Part shown: in pieces, positions 36,393 through 44,622 of the stretch
Position numbering within the stretch: position 1 is the first letter of the stretch
Layout: every line of letters begins with the position of its first letter
From: Mesorhizobium_G sp049840935
GTDB lineage: Bacteria > Pseudomonadota > Alphaproteobacteria > Rhizobiales > Rhizobiaceae
Length of the DNA: 64,000 bases
Direction of reading: 5' to 3'
Assembly: GCA_049840935.1 (NCBI GenBank)
Contig: JASGJA010000015.1
Location: 1 to 64,000 of the forward strand
The notes under the pieces: model-generated
Database searches by the model: none
What the model was told of the DNA's origin: nothing
What the model saw: the letters and a program-made list of their open reading frames with translations, nothing else
Program-made: the position numbers and the translations under genes

Positions 36393-36459
36393 GACGTATC
36401 TCCGTGATTTCCAATGTCACGACCATACTTCACCCCACTGCCAGTTTATGGCAGTATCA

Positions 36460-37152
36460 TCACGGATCGATGTTGATCCCTTCGCGTGCACGCCACTCCT
36501 TGAGCATGTCCAGACGGCGGCGCGGTGAACGCTCTTCGCTCTCTTCCAGCCGCTCGATTCGATCCACACGGAAATGCCGATAATCACCGCGCAATTCACA
36601 CCATCCGGCAACCACGCGAACCTGATCGAAAAACGCCAGCGCGTAGGGCCAGATCATGCGTTCAGTCACCGTCCCACCCTCATTTCGATACGCAATTTTC
36701 AGCTTGCGTTCCTTGCGGATAGCACTCCGAATGATGGTCAGGTCTGCCGTGCCTTCCTGCAAGCGCGCCCCCGGACCAACCAGAAGCGCTGAATTTTCCA
36801 TGTCTCGCCTTAAATCGTCCGGTAAAACGGCTCCAATCTTCGCAACCGCATTGCGGGCTGCACTTCCCAATCGTTTATCGGCACGCTTGCCGACCCAGCG
36901 CAGTCCAAGCGCTATCGCCTCGATCTCGTCTTCCGAAAACATCAGCGGCGGCAGCATGAACCCCGGTCGCAGCACATAGCCGACGCCCGGCTCACCTTCG
37001 ATACCGGCCCCCTGCCCTTGAAGCGTAGCAATGTCGCGATAAAGCGTGCGAATGCTGACCCCGATTTCCGCAGCCAGCGCCTGCCCGGACACGGGTCGCC
37101 GGTGTCTCCGCAAAATCTGGATCAGGTCGAGCAATCGTTCCGAGCGGGACAT
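36460..37152 (-). CDS. YafY-family HTH/WYL regulator
   Basis: 230 residues. N-terminal HTH_11 (MSRSERLLDLIQILRRHRRPVSGQALAAEIGVSIRTLYRDIATL) and a central/C-terminal WYL domain (IAYRNEGGTVTERMIWPYALAFFDQVRVVAGWCELRGDYRHFRVDRI). WYL regulators respond to nucleic-acid or nucleotide ligands, and several control defence or repair genes. The adjacent VOC-EVE pair on the same strand, 67 bp downstream, is the likely target. Confidence 0.92.
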   Translation of the reverse strand: MSRSERLLDLIQILRRHRRPVSGQALAAEIGVSIRTLYRDIATLQGQGAGIEGEPGVGYVLRPGFMLPPLMFSEDEIEAIALGLRWVGKRADKRLGSAARNAVAKIGAVLPDDLRRDMENSALLVGPGARLQEGTADLTIIRSAIRKERKLKIAYRNEGGTVTERMIWPYALAFFDQVRVVAGWCELRGDYRHFRVDRIERLEESEERSPRRRLDMLKEWRAREGINIDP

Positions 37153-37232
37153 GATGCTGTTTTCATTTCTGCCGTTGAAAATTCCATTTCGGACGCTTGG
37201 CGTACAGCCCCCATTGCATCTAAGGTCGCCTC

Positions 37233-37778
37233 ATGAAGCAATCCGTTGAAGATACCCTGCTCGCCGCAATCCGCACCATCCCGGATTATCCGAAGCCCGG
37301 AATTTTGTTCAGGGATATCACCACCCTGCTGGGCAACGCCCGTGCGTTTCGCCGCGCAGTGGATGAGTTGGTTCACCCCTATGCCGGTTCCAAGATCGAC
37401 AAGATCGCCGGAATTGAGGCACGGGGCTTTATCCTTGGCGGGGCGATTGCGCACCAGCTATCTGCCGGTTTTGTACCCATCCGCAAGAAGGGCAAACTGC
37501 CTCATGACACTGTCCGCGTGGCCTACAGCCTTGAATATGGCGTTGACGAAATGGAAATGCACAGGGACGCCGTTAGTCCGGGTGAAAAAGTAATTCTGGT
37601 TGATGATTTGATCGCAACTGGCGGTACAGCCGAGGGCGCTGTGAAGCTGCTCCGACAGATGGGTGCCGACATTGTCGCGGCGTGCTTCGTGATCGATCTG
37701 CCGGACCTTGGCGGACGCAAAAAGCTGGAAGCGCTGAACGTCGACGTGCGCACGCTTGTAGCGTTTGAAGGCCATTAA
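37233..37778 (+). CDS. apt: Adenine phosphoribosyltransferase
   Basis: 181 residues. Salvages adenine to AMP using PRPP. IPDYPKPGILFRDITTLL opens the family. The PRPP-binding loop VILVDDLIATGGTAEGAVKL is intact, as is the hood region RGFILGGAIAHQL. ATG 37233 lies near GCATCTAAGGTCGCCTC (AAGG). A stable hairpin follows the stop. Confidence 0.96.
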   Translation: MKQSVEDTLLAAIRTIPDYPKPGILFRDITTLLGNARAFRRAVDELVHPYAGSKIDKIAGIEARGFILGGAIAHQLSAGFVPIRKKGKLPHDTVRVAYSLEYGVDEMEMHRDAVSPGEKVILVDDLIATGGTAEGAVKLLRQMGADIVAACFVIDLPDLGGRKKLEALNVDVRTLVAFEGH

Positions 37779-37786
37779 AAATCAAA

Positions 37787-37822
37787 AATACGCCCGTATA
37801 ATTCGGATTATACGAGCGTATT
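37787..37822 (+). terminator. Long AT-rich inverted repeat after apt
   Basis: aatacgcccgtataat-tcgg-attatacgagcgtatt: a 16-bp stem with one mismatch and a tetraloop, near the apt stop. T-tract is short, so it may be a terminator or a mRNA 3'-stabilising stem. Confidence 0.65.
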
Positions 37823-37880
37823 CTGTCTCAAAACGCGCGTTTTGCAAAAATTTTGGCAGTTTTGCGGGCGCATTTTTGGG

Positions 37881-38138
37881 CTAATCGGCCACTGGAAGCC
37901 GTCGAATTGTGAATTCGATCACGTCATCAGGCCGTTCGAGCCAGCTTTCGATTTCGGTCCAATAGGCTTGTTTCGGCCAGCGGTCGAACCACTCTCTGGC
38001 CTTCATTCGGGCAGCCGTTCGCGGCAGCACAAAGGTTTCGCGCACGAAACCATCATTGCGCCTCCCGCCGGTCTTTTCCCGGCTTTCCGCCAGACGTCGC
38101 TTAAGGCCGTCCAGCGGTGGTCTCACTGGCGTTCGCAA
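37881..38138 (-). CDS. Small conserved hypothetical protein
   Basis: 85 residues from TTG 38138, supported by a perfect AAGGAG seven bases upstream. Arg-rich start (RTPVRPPLDGLKRRLAESREKTGGRRND), then FVRETFVLPRTAARMKAREWFDRWPKQAYWTEIESWLERPDDVIEFTIRRL. No TM or signal. Looks like a rhizobial conserved protein; function unknown. Convergent with apt, divergent from hemF. Confidence 0.65.
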   Translation of the reverse strand: MRTPVRPPLDGLKRRLAESREKTGGRRNDGFVRETFVLPRTAARMKAREWFDRWPKQAYWTEIESWLERPDDVIEFTIRRLPVAD

Positions 38139-38232
38139 GAAAGAACTCCTTGACCCACACGCCTATCAGATTAGGGATCGTCCGCAGTGATTGCGAGTTT
38201 TTTCGCAATCGCCGACATAAGGAGCCAAATCA

Positions 38233-39141
38233 TTGGATCGTAAGGATATTCCGGCTGGTATCCCCTCCGATATCGAGGCGAAGAAGGAAACCGCCTCGCT
38301 TTGGTTCGCCGCCTTGCGTGATCGAATCTGTGCAGAACTGGAATTGCTGGAAAACAAGTATGGCGATGCTGCTCAACCCGCCGGGCAATTTGAGCGCACC
38401 CCTTGGCAGCGTGATGAGGGCAAAGGCGGCGGTGGCGTGATGTCATTGCTGCATGGCCGCGTTTTTGAAAAAGCGGGCGTGCATGTCTCGACTGTTCATG
38501 GCGAATTTTCACCGGAATTCCGCAACCAGATTCCCGGCGCGAACGAAGACCCACGCTTCTGGGCAAGCGGAATTTCGCTTATTATTCATCCGGTTAGCCC
38601 AGAGGTCCCGACCGTGCATATGAATACGCGCATGGTTGTGACTTCGCGCTGGTGGTTCGGTGGCGGAGCCGATCTTAACGCCCAATGTTGAACTGACGCC
38701 GGGTCCAGGACGATGCGGATTTAGTCGCCTTCCATGCTGCAATGAAACAGCCCTGCGACGCTCATGCCGTTGCTGACTATCCGCATTTCAAGGATTGGTG
38801 CGACCGCTATTTCCTTTCTGCCCCACCGTAACGAGCCGCGCGGAATTGGTGGCATATTCTTCGACTATCAGCACTCCGATGATTTAATAGGTGGCTGGGA
38901 TGCGGATTTCGCATTCGTCAAAGCGGTCGGCGAATTATTCCTGTCGGTCTATCCGCAAATCGTTCATGCCAACGCGCAAAAGCCTTGGACAGAAGCAGAT
39001 CGCGAAGAACAACTTGTTCGCCGGGGGCGCTATGTCGAGTTCAACCTTCTCTATGACCGGGGTACGATTTTCGGCCTGAAAACCGGCGGAAACGTTGCGT
39101 CCATCCTGTCCAGCCTGCCGCCGGTGGTGCGCTGGCCCTGA
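38233..39141 (+). pseudogene. hemF: Oxygen-dependent coproporphyrinogen III oxidase, disrupted
   Basis: The first frame (38233-38691) holds the HemF N-terminal two-fifths to WWFGGGADL. The last (from about 38764) holds DRYFFLPHRNEPRGIGGIFF-type sequence and the C terminus ending VVRWP. Between them the HemF sequence can be followed by dropping one base at each of three sites: AA at 38677, AA at 38684 and TTT at 38815. That gives 301 codons, the family length. In this register a TGA at 38694 remains where the family has Arg (one C-to-T step from CGA). HemF makes protoporphyrinogen precursor under oxygen; an oxygen-independent HemN elsewhere could substitute. TTG start with ATAAGGAGCC. Confidence 0.8.
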
Positions 39142-39391
39142 GCAACATGAAATTTATGTCATGATCGGCACTGCCCAAATTGGGGCCAATCGGCCTCAAT
39201 GTGGCGATGATTGTGGCTCGCAAACCGCTGCAGAGATTTCTTTTTAGTCTAATATGCATTTGAAATGATAGGACTATTCCTGTTGGTGAGCCGGGAAACG
39301 CCGGCGGCTTGATGAGCCGTGACGCGACGTGACCAGACGGTTCAACTCGGCGGCGCAATCCCCGCGCCGCCTGAAGCAAGGAATGCTTCCC

Positions 39392-39649
39392 ATGCGCAAA
39401 ATTATCCTGACAGCCGCCGCTTCGTGCCTTCTGGCCGGTTCGGCGTTTGCTGCAACCCCTCATCATTCAACCGGCACCATCAAGGAGATCGATGCCAAGG
39501 CAATGACGCTGACCCTCAGCAATGGGTCTGTCTATTCGCTGCCGCACAAGTTCAAGACCTCAAGCCTGAAGGCCGGTGAAAAAGTCAGAGTCGCATGGGA
39601 CCAGACCGGCCAGAAAAAAATGGCAGAATCCGTTACCCGCGTGAAATAG
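39392..39649 (+). CDS. Exported DUF1344-type protein
   Basis: 85 residues from ATG 39392 (AAGGAATGCTTCCC upstream). Sec signal MRKIILTAAASCLLAGSAFA with cleavage after AFA. The mature ~65 residues form a small beta domain: TGTIKEIDAKAMTLTLSNGSVYSLPHKFKTSSLKAGEKVRVAWD, characteristic of DUF1344, periplasmic proteins of unknown role. A terminator follows. Confidence 0.82.
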   Translation: MRKIILTAAASCLLAGSAFAATPHHSTGTIKEIDAKAMTLTLSNGSVYSLPHKFKTSSLKAGEKVRVAWDQTGQKKMAESVTRVK

Positions 39650-39711
39650 GGACGGCCATGCCATTGCACCGGGGCTTTTTGGGGCAAGTGCTGATGGCTT
39701 TGGGTCTGAAG

Positions 39712-39745
39712 GGCCCCCGGTTTACGCCGGGGGTCTTATCGTTTT
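39712..39745 (+). terminator. Terminator after the DUF1344 gene
   Basis: cccccgg-tttacg-ccggggg stem followed by tcttatcgttttt. Confidence 0.72.
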
Positions 39746-39847
39746 TGGCGGGCAGGAGGAAATAAACGATAACCCGTCATATTATGGCAACCAAAGGGGT
39801 GCATTCGTGTTATTCTTGTCCCCTGCGAAACCATAAGGAGGAAAAAA

Positions 39848-40033
39848 ATGAAGGAATTTCATTGTGGTTCGCTCGTGCCGGGGTGCGAATGGCACACACG
39901 GCATGACGACGAGGCGGAAGTGATCCGCCGCACAGTTGAGCACATGCGCGAAACGCATGGCGAAACGATGATCCGCGAAACAATGGTCGAAGCAATCCGC
40001 TCACGCATTGAGCGCGTCCGCGACGCCGCCTAA
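39848..40033 (+). CDS. DUF1059 small protein
   Basis: 61 residues behind AAGGAGGAAAAAA, one of the strongest ribosome sites in the window. MKEFHCGSLVPGCEWHTRHDDEAEVIRRTVEHMRETHGE carries the family's Cys/His pattern (C6, C13, H16, H32, H37), which suggests metal binding, likely zinc. The family resembles zinc-finger-like small proteins and has no assigned function. Converges with cca 10 bp downstream. Confidence 0.9.
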   Translation: MKEFHCGSLVPGCEWHTRHDDEAEVIRRTVEHMRETHGETMIRETMVEAIRSRIERVRDAA

Positions 40034-40042
40034 TTCGCGCAG

Positions 40043-41323
40043 CTATTGGCGCTCCTGCGTGGACGGGAGCGCCTTTGCTTTTTCAAGCAACGCCTGACGA
40101 TCCAGCACAAATCCTGAATCGGCCCAGATTTCTTCCAGATCGCGCAGTGCCTTACCCAATCGAGGTCCGGCTTCCTGCCCTAGTGCGATCAGGTCGCTGC
40201 CCTTCACCGGAAATTCGGGCTTTTTCCACGTCTCGGCTATTTTCAACTGTCGTGACCAACCGGCAGCATCTTTGAGCGCGGCGTCATCCGAAATCGCTTT
40301 TGCGCGGGCGGATGTAAGGCTAAGCCGCAGTCGGTCGGCAACGCCTTCCGGCTCGCCGAAATAGAGCCGCTTGCGGATGGCAAGATCGCCTGTATCGGCG
40401 GTGGTTGGCGCTTCGGCGGCCCAATTTACAAGCCGATCAGACTCGCGCGTCGAGAACCGCAACCGTTCTGCAAGCGACTTCATGCGCTCGGCATCCGGCG
40501 GCACAATGGCCTCCAGGCGGAGCAGTGGATCAGCTATCCAGCCAAGCTCTTTTTCAGCAGAAACAAGGGGATGAATAGCATCGATGCCCCATTTCTCGCT
40601 TTCAGGCAGGATCTTGCTAAGCACTCCCGACTGGCGCATCCAGAGCAGTGCTCGCGATGGGTCGGGCGCAGTGAGGAGCTTTTTTAACTCGCTCCAAACG
40701 CGCTCGGCAGAAAGGCGCTCAAGACCATCTTTCAGGCGGGCGCAGGCTTTCAGGCCATCGGCGTCTGGCCGACCGCTGCCATACCACGCGAAGAAGCGAA
40801 AAAAGCGCAGAATACGTAGATAATCCTCCCGGATTCGCTTTTCCGCATCGCCAATGAACCTCAGGCGGCGCGCCTCTATGTCGGCCAGTCCGCCGACCAG
40901 ATCAATGACCGCACCATCGGCCTCGACATAGAGCGCATTTATCGTAAAATCGCGGCGCTCGGCGTCGCGCTTCCAGTCGCGCCCGAAATGCACGACGGCG
41001 TGACGTCCGTCAGTCTCTACATCGTCGCGCAAGGTCGTTACCTCGTAAGCCGTGCCTTCGGCGATTACGGTAACTGTTCCATGTTCGATGCCGGTCGGAA
41101 CGGTCTTGAACCCGGCAGCAGATGCGCGGCGGATTGTTTCATCCGGCAAATTCGTGGTGGCGATGTCCACATCTGCGACGGGATCGCCCAGCAACGCATT
41201 GCGCACCGCGCCGCCTGCAACGCGGGCTTCCTCGCCATCTTGCGAAAGAACGGCGAGCAATTTCTGCAGTGCCGGATTTGCCAGCCACGGCGCGCGCTCT
41301 GCTATGGAGGCCGTCCCGCTCAT
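40043..41323 (-). CDS. CCA tRNA nucleotidyltransferase/poly(A) polymerase family
   Basis: 426 residues. Class II nucleotidyltransferase head: GGAVRNALLGDPVADVDIATT with catalytic DxD, then RRDFTINALYVEADGAVIDLVGGLADIEARRLRFIGDAEKRIREDYLRILRFFRF; helical body and tail follow. Probably adds the 3' CCA to tRNA; short poly(A) polymerase activity is the alternative in this family. ATG overlaps the CoA pyrophosphatase stop by 4 bp. Confidence 0.93.
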   Translation of the reverse strand: MSGTASIAERAPWLANPALQKLLAVLSQDGEEARVAGGAVRNALLGDPVADVDIATTNLPDETIRRASAAGFKTVPTGIEHGTVTVIAEGTAYEVTTLRDDVETDGRHAVVHFGRDWKRDAERRDFTINALYVEADGAVIDLVGGLADIEARRLRFIGDAEKRIREDYLRILRFFRFFAWYGSGRPDADGLKACARLKDGLERLSAERVWSELKKLLTAPDPSRALLWMRQSGVLSKILPESEKWGIDAIHPLVSAEKELGWIADPLLRLEAIVPPDAERMKSLAERLRFSTRESDRLVNWAAEAPTTADTGDLAIRKRLYFGEPEGVADRLRLSLTSARAKAISDDAALKDAAGWSRQLKIAETWKKPEFPVKGSDLIALGQEAGPRLGKALRDLEEIWADSGFVLDRQALLEKAKALPSTQERQ

Positions 41324-41961
41324 GCGTAATATCTTTCATAAATGCTGCGAATAATGCCTGCGGTTACGCCCCAAATGCGCTGGCCGCCATAGGGCATGTC
41401 GAAAAACGCCCATTCCAGACCGTTCCACTCGCGACTGCTCTGCGCGTGGTTGGCCGGATCCATCAAAAAGCCGAGCGGCACCTCGAAAACAGTCTCGACC
41501 TCATCATGGTTTATGGTGAGCACGAAACCGGGCCTCACGATACCAATGACAGGCGCAATGCGATAACCGCTGCCCGAAACATAATCCGGCATTCGCGCAA
41601 TGATATCGACTTCGTGGGGCTGAAGGCCGATTTCCTCATCGGCTTCGCGCATGGCCGCGTCTTCCGCGCTCGCATCGGTGGGGTCTATGCGACCACCTGG
41701 AAACGCCACCTGACCGGAATGATTGCGCAGCGCTTCATTACGCTTGGTGAGAATGACAGTCGCCTCGCCGGGTCGGTCCACAACGGGTACGAGCACCGCC
41801 GCGTCCCGCAATTTCACCCCGCGCATTTCGTGCAGGCGCGGATGGCCGGGATTCCAGCGATGGTCGCCATAACCGAGATTGTCCAGCGCACCGGAATCGC
41901 TCGCCACACGGCGGCGAAAATCCTCAATGGAATAAAGCTGATTTGTTGCGGTCTGCATCAT
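41320..41961 (-). CDS. Nudix CoA pyrophosphatase (NudL-like)
   Basis: 213 residues. Nudix box variant GGRIDPTDASAEDAAMREADEEIGL with READEEIG intact, preceded by NHSGQVAFPGG, the UPF0035/NudL signature of CoA diphosphatases. It hydrolyses CoA or oxidised CoA to phosphopantetheine and 3',5'-ADP. In a three-gene overlapping operon DUF1285-nudL-cca. Confidence 0.9.
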   Translation of the reverse strand: MMQTATNQLYSIEDFRRRVASDSGALDNLGYGDHRWNPGHPRLHEMRGVKLRDAAVLVPVVDRPGEATVILTKRNEALRNHSGQVAFPGGRIDPTDASAEDAAMREADEEIGLQPHEVDIIARMPDYVSGSGYRIAPVIGIVRPGFVLTINHDEVETVFEVPLGFLMDPANHAQSSREWNGLEWAFFDMPYGGQRIWGVTAGIIRSIYERYYA

Positions 41962-42587
41962 ACACTCAGGCGATGAAGCTGGTCAGCGGGCATGATTGGA
42001 AATACCTCGCCATGTGAGCGCACCGCGAACATTACCTTGCCGTCGATTTCGATTTCCTCGCCATAGGACACGAGTTCATACATGACCGGGCGCGAAACAA
42101 GCGCCTCAAGTGCGCCGCGAATGAGAACATAGGGCTTTAATCCACCCGTTTCCGACTCATCGACAAAGCGGATGGGGTGATCCGCGCCAGCTTCCACCAC
42201 ATCGCCGACATTGGTGCGGAAGGTTATGACCTGCGCATCGCCACCGCCATGCGCGTTCATTTCGACAGCGACGAAAGGCGCATCAACCACACGAATGCGC
42301 ACCTTTTCCACCGGCGTGACGAGATAAGTGTCGCCATCGGCGTCCTTTCGCAGCACGGTCGAGAAAAGTTGAACAAGCGGCTGGCGACCGATTGGCGTGC
42401 CCAGATAAAACCACGTTCCGTCAGCGCGAATTTCCATATCCAGATCGCCGCAAAACGGGGGATTCCAACGCTCTACGGGAGGCGAACCCTTGCCAGCACG
42501 GGCAGCGCGCGAGATCAGCGCTTCCAGCCCTTTGCTGTCTGAAGCCGAGGCAAGTTCGCCCGACCCGGATTGTTTGTTGCTGTGCAT
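41958..42587 (-). CDS. DUF1285 domain-containing protein
   Basis: 209 residues from ATG 42587; a TTG further upstream (42650) is possible. DUF1285 hallmarks are WNPPFCGDLDMEIRADGTWFYLGTPIGR, VEMNAHGGGDAQVITFRTNVGDVV and the C-terminal GLKPYVLIRGALEALVSRPVMYELVSYG. Known structures are small two-domain proteins of unknown activity. Divergent from moxR with ~120 bp between; conserved neighbourhood in rhizobia. Confidence 0.87.
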   Translation of the reverse strand: MHSNKQSGSGELASASDSKGLEALISRAARAGKGSPPVERWNPPFCGDLDMEIRADGTWFYLGTPIGRQPLVQLFSTVLRKDADGDTYLVTPVEKVRIRVVDAPFVAVEMNAHGGGDAQVITFRTNVGDVVEAGADHPIRFVDESETGGLKPYVLIRGALEALVSRPVMYELVSYGEEIEIDGKVMFAVRSHGEVFPIMPADQLHRLSV

Positions 42588-42709
42588 GGTCACGAAATAG
42601 TCACTCTTGTTCCGATTGTCAGTCAGACTTGTTGAAATATTCTCCGACAAGCGCGACCGACATGCGCTACTCTGGAACTATATAACACCGCAGGCATCAA
42701 GGGGTTCAA

Positions 42710-43714
42710 ATGAGCGTCTACGTGAAAGAAACGCCGATCAGCGATGCCGAGATGGTTGCCGAGGCCGACAAGGCCCTAGCCGAAATCGCCCGCATCCGCG
42801 ATGGCGTGGGCAAGGTGATCTTCGGGCAGGAAAGCGTTGTGGAGCGCACTTTGGTCGCGATTCTGGCCGGAGGCCATACGCTGCTCGTCGGCGTGCCGGG
42901 TCTCGCCAAGACCAAGCTGGTGGAAACACTGGGCACGGTGCTGGGCATGGATTCGCGGCGCGTGCAATTCACGCCCGACCTTATGCCGTCCGACATTCTG
43001 GGTTCCGAGGTCATGGATCAGGACGAATCGGGCCGTCGCTCGTTCCGCTTCGTGCCGGGGCCGATCTTCGCGCAATTGCTGATGGCAGACGAAATCAACC
43101 GCGCCAGCCCACGTACACAGTCCGCGCTGTTGCAGGCTATGCAGGAATATCATGTGACAGTAGCAGGCGCGCGGCACGATCTGCCGCGACCGTTTCACGT
43201 GCTGGCAACACAGAACCCGCTTGAACAGGAAGGCACCTATCCCTTGCCCGAAGCGCAGCTTGACCGCTTCCTGATGCAAGTCGATGTACCCTACCCTGAA
43301 CTCGATGCGGAACGTCGCATTCTGCTTGAGACAACGGGCGTAAGTGATTCTGTTGCAAGCAATGTCACCACGCCAGAGCGGCTGAAAGAGATTCAGCATT
43401 TGATCCGCCGGATGCCAGTGCCTGAAAGCGTCGTGGAAGCAATTCTCGCGCTGGTTCGCTCGGCGCGCCCCGGACAAGGCGGCGCGGAAGCCGACAAAAA
43501 CATCGCATGGGGACCGGGGCCGCGCGCCAGTCAGGCGCTGACGCTCTGCGCCCGTGCTCGCGCGCTCTACGACGGGCGACTGGCGCCTTCCATCGACGAT
43601 GTGCGCGCCCTGGCAGAACCGGTGCTGCAACATCGCATGGCGCTGACCTTTGCGGCGCGCGCTGAAGGCATGTCCATCCGCGACGAAATCGCAAGGCTGG
43701 TGAAAGCGCTCTGA
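42710..43714 (+). CDS. MoxR-family AAA+ ATPase
   Basis: 334 residues. Walker A GVPGLAKTKL, Walker B LLMADEINRASPRTQSALLQAMQE, sensor 1 ATQNPLEQEGTYPLPEAQLDRF and the C-terminal lid. MoxR ATPases act as chaperones for VWA-domain partners in metal insertion or envelope complexes. First in an operon with a DUF58 gene (stop and start overlap as TGATG) and two large membrane proteins. Confidence 0.93.
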   Translation: MSVYVKETPISDAEMVAEADKALAEIARIRDGVGKVIFGQESVVERTLVAILAGGHTLLVGVPGLAKTKLVETLGTVLGMDSRRVQFTPDLMPSDILGSEVMDQDESGRRSFRFVPGPIFAQLLMADEINRASPRTQSALLQAMQEYHVTVAGARHDLPRPFHVLATQNPLEQEGTYPLPEAQLDRFLMQVDVPYPELDAERRILLETTGVSDSVASNVTTPERLKEIQHLIRRMPVPESVVEAILALVRSARPGQGGAEADKNIAWGPGPRASQALTLCARARALYDGRLAPSIDDVRALAEPVLQHRMALTFAARAEGMSIRDEIARLVKAL

Positions 43715-44622
43715 TGCCAATCGGGCAAGTCCAAACTCCGGTTGCGACGCGCGACGCGCTGGCTAGGGGGCGGCTTCGTGCCTCGCTGGTGCCGGATTTG
43801 CTGATCGAGGCGCAGCGCCTCGTCAACACGGTGATATCTGGCTGGCATGGCCGCAAAAAGCGCGGCATCGGCGAAAATTTCTGGCAATTCCGCCACTATG
43901 TGGAAGGCGAAGCGCAATCGCGCATCGACTGGCGGCGCTCGGCACGCGATGAGCATATTTATGTGCGCGACAAGGAGTGGGAGGCCGCGCATACGGTGTG
44001 GATCTGGGCCGATCCGTCGCCCTCCATGCTCTATAAATCCGGCACGGCTACCGTTTCCAAGGAGTCCCGCGCGCTGGTGCTGGGGCTGGCTATGGCGGAA
44101 CTGCTTTCGCGCAGCGGCGAGCGCATTGCATGGCCGGGCCTGACCGACCCCTTCATTGCCCGCAACGGTGCCGAACGGCTGGCGTCGCACCTGATCCATG
44201 CGGGAAATTTGCCACTGCGGCCTGATTTAAGCGTTGTACGGCGCTTCTCGGAAATGGTGCTGATGAGCGATTTTCTCGACCCGGTGGAAGAAACGCTGGC
44301 TTGGCTGGAACCCGTTGCGCTGCGCGGCGTGCGTGCGCATCTGATCGAGGTTGCGGACCCGGCGGAAGAGAATTTTCCCTATACGGGGCGCACCGAGTTT
44401 CAAGACCCTGAAACGGGCCAGAAGCTGACTTTCGGGCGGGCCGAACAGCTAAAAGACGACTACCGCGCACTTTATCTAGCGCGGCGCGAGGCGCTTGCCA
44501 CATGGGCGAGGCGGCGCGGCTGGAGCTATACCGTGAACCACACTGACCGGCTAGCTTCGGATGCTCTGGTGCGCGTGCATATGGCGATGTCTGTCGAAAA
44601 CGCAGCGGGCGGCGCGCGATGA
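43714..44622 (+). CDS. DUF58 domain-containing protein
   Basis: 302 residues. DUF58 core DWRRSARDEHIYVRDKEWEAAHTVWIWADPSPSM is the family signature, placed before a VWA-like fold (MVLMSDFLDPVEETLAWL). In the usual MoxR-DUF58-BatA arrangement this protein is the adapter. Overlaps its neighbours by 1 and 4 bp. Confidence 0.9.
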   Translation: MPIGQVQTPVATRDALARGRLRASLVPDLLIEAQRLVNTVISGWHGRKKRGIGENFWQFRHYVEGEAQSRIDWRRSARDEHIYVRDKEWEAAHTVWIWADPSPSMLYKSGTATVSKESRALVLGLAMAELLSRSGERIAWPGLTDPFIARNGAERLASHLIHAGNLPLRPDLSVVRRFSEMVLMSDFLDPVEETLAWLEPVALRGVRAHLIEVADPAEENFPYTGRTEFQDPETGQKLTFGRAEQLKDDYRALYLARREALATWARRRGWSYTVNHTDRLASDALVRVHMAMSVENAAGGAR

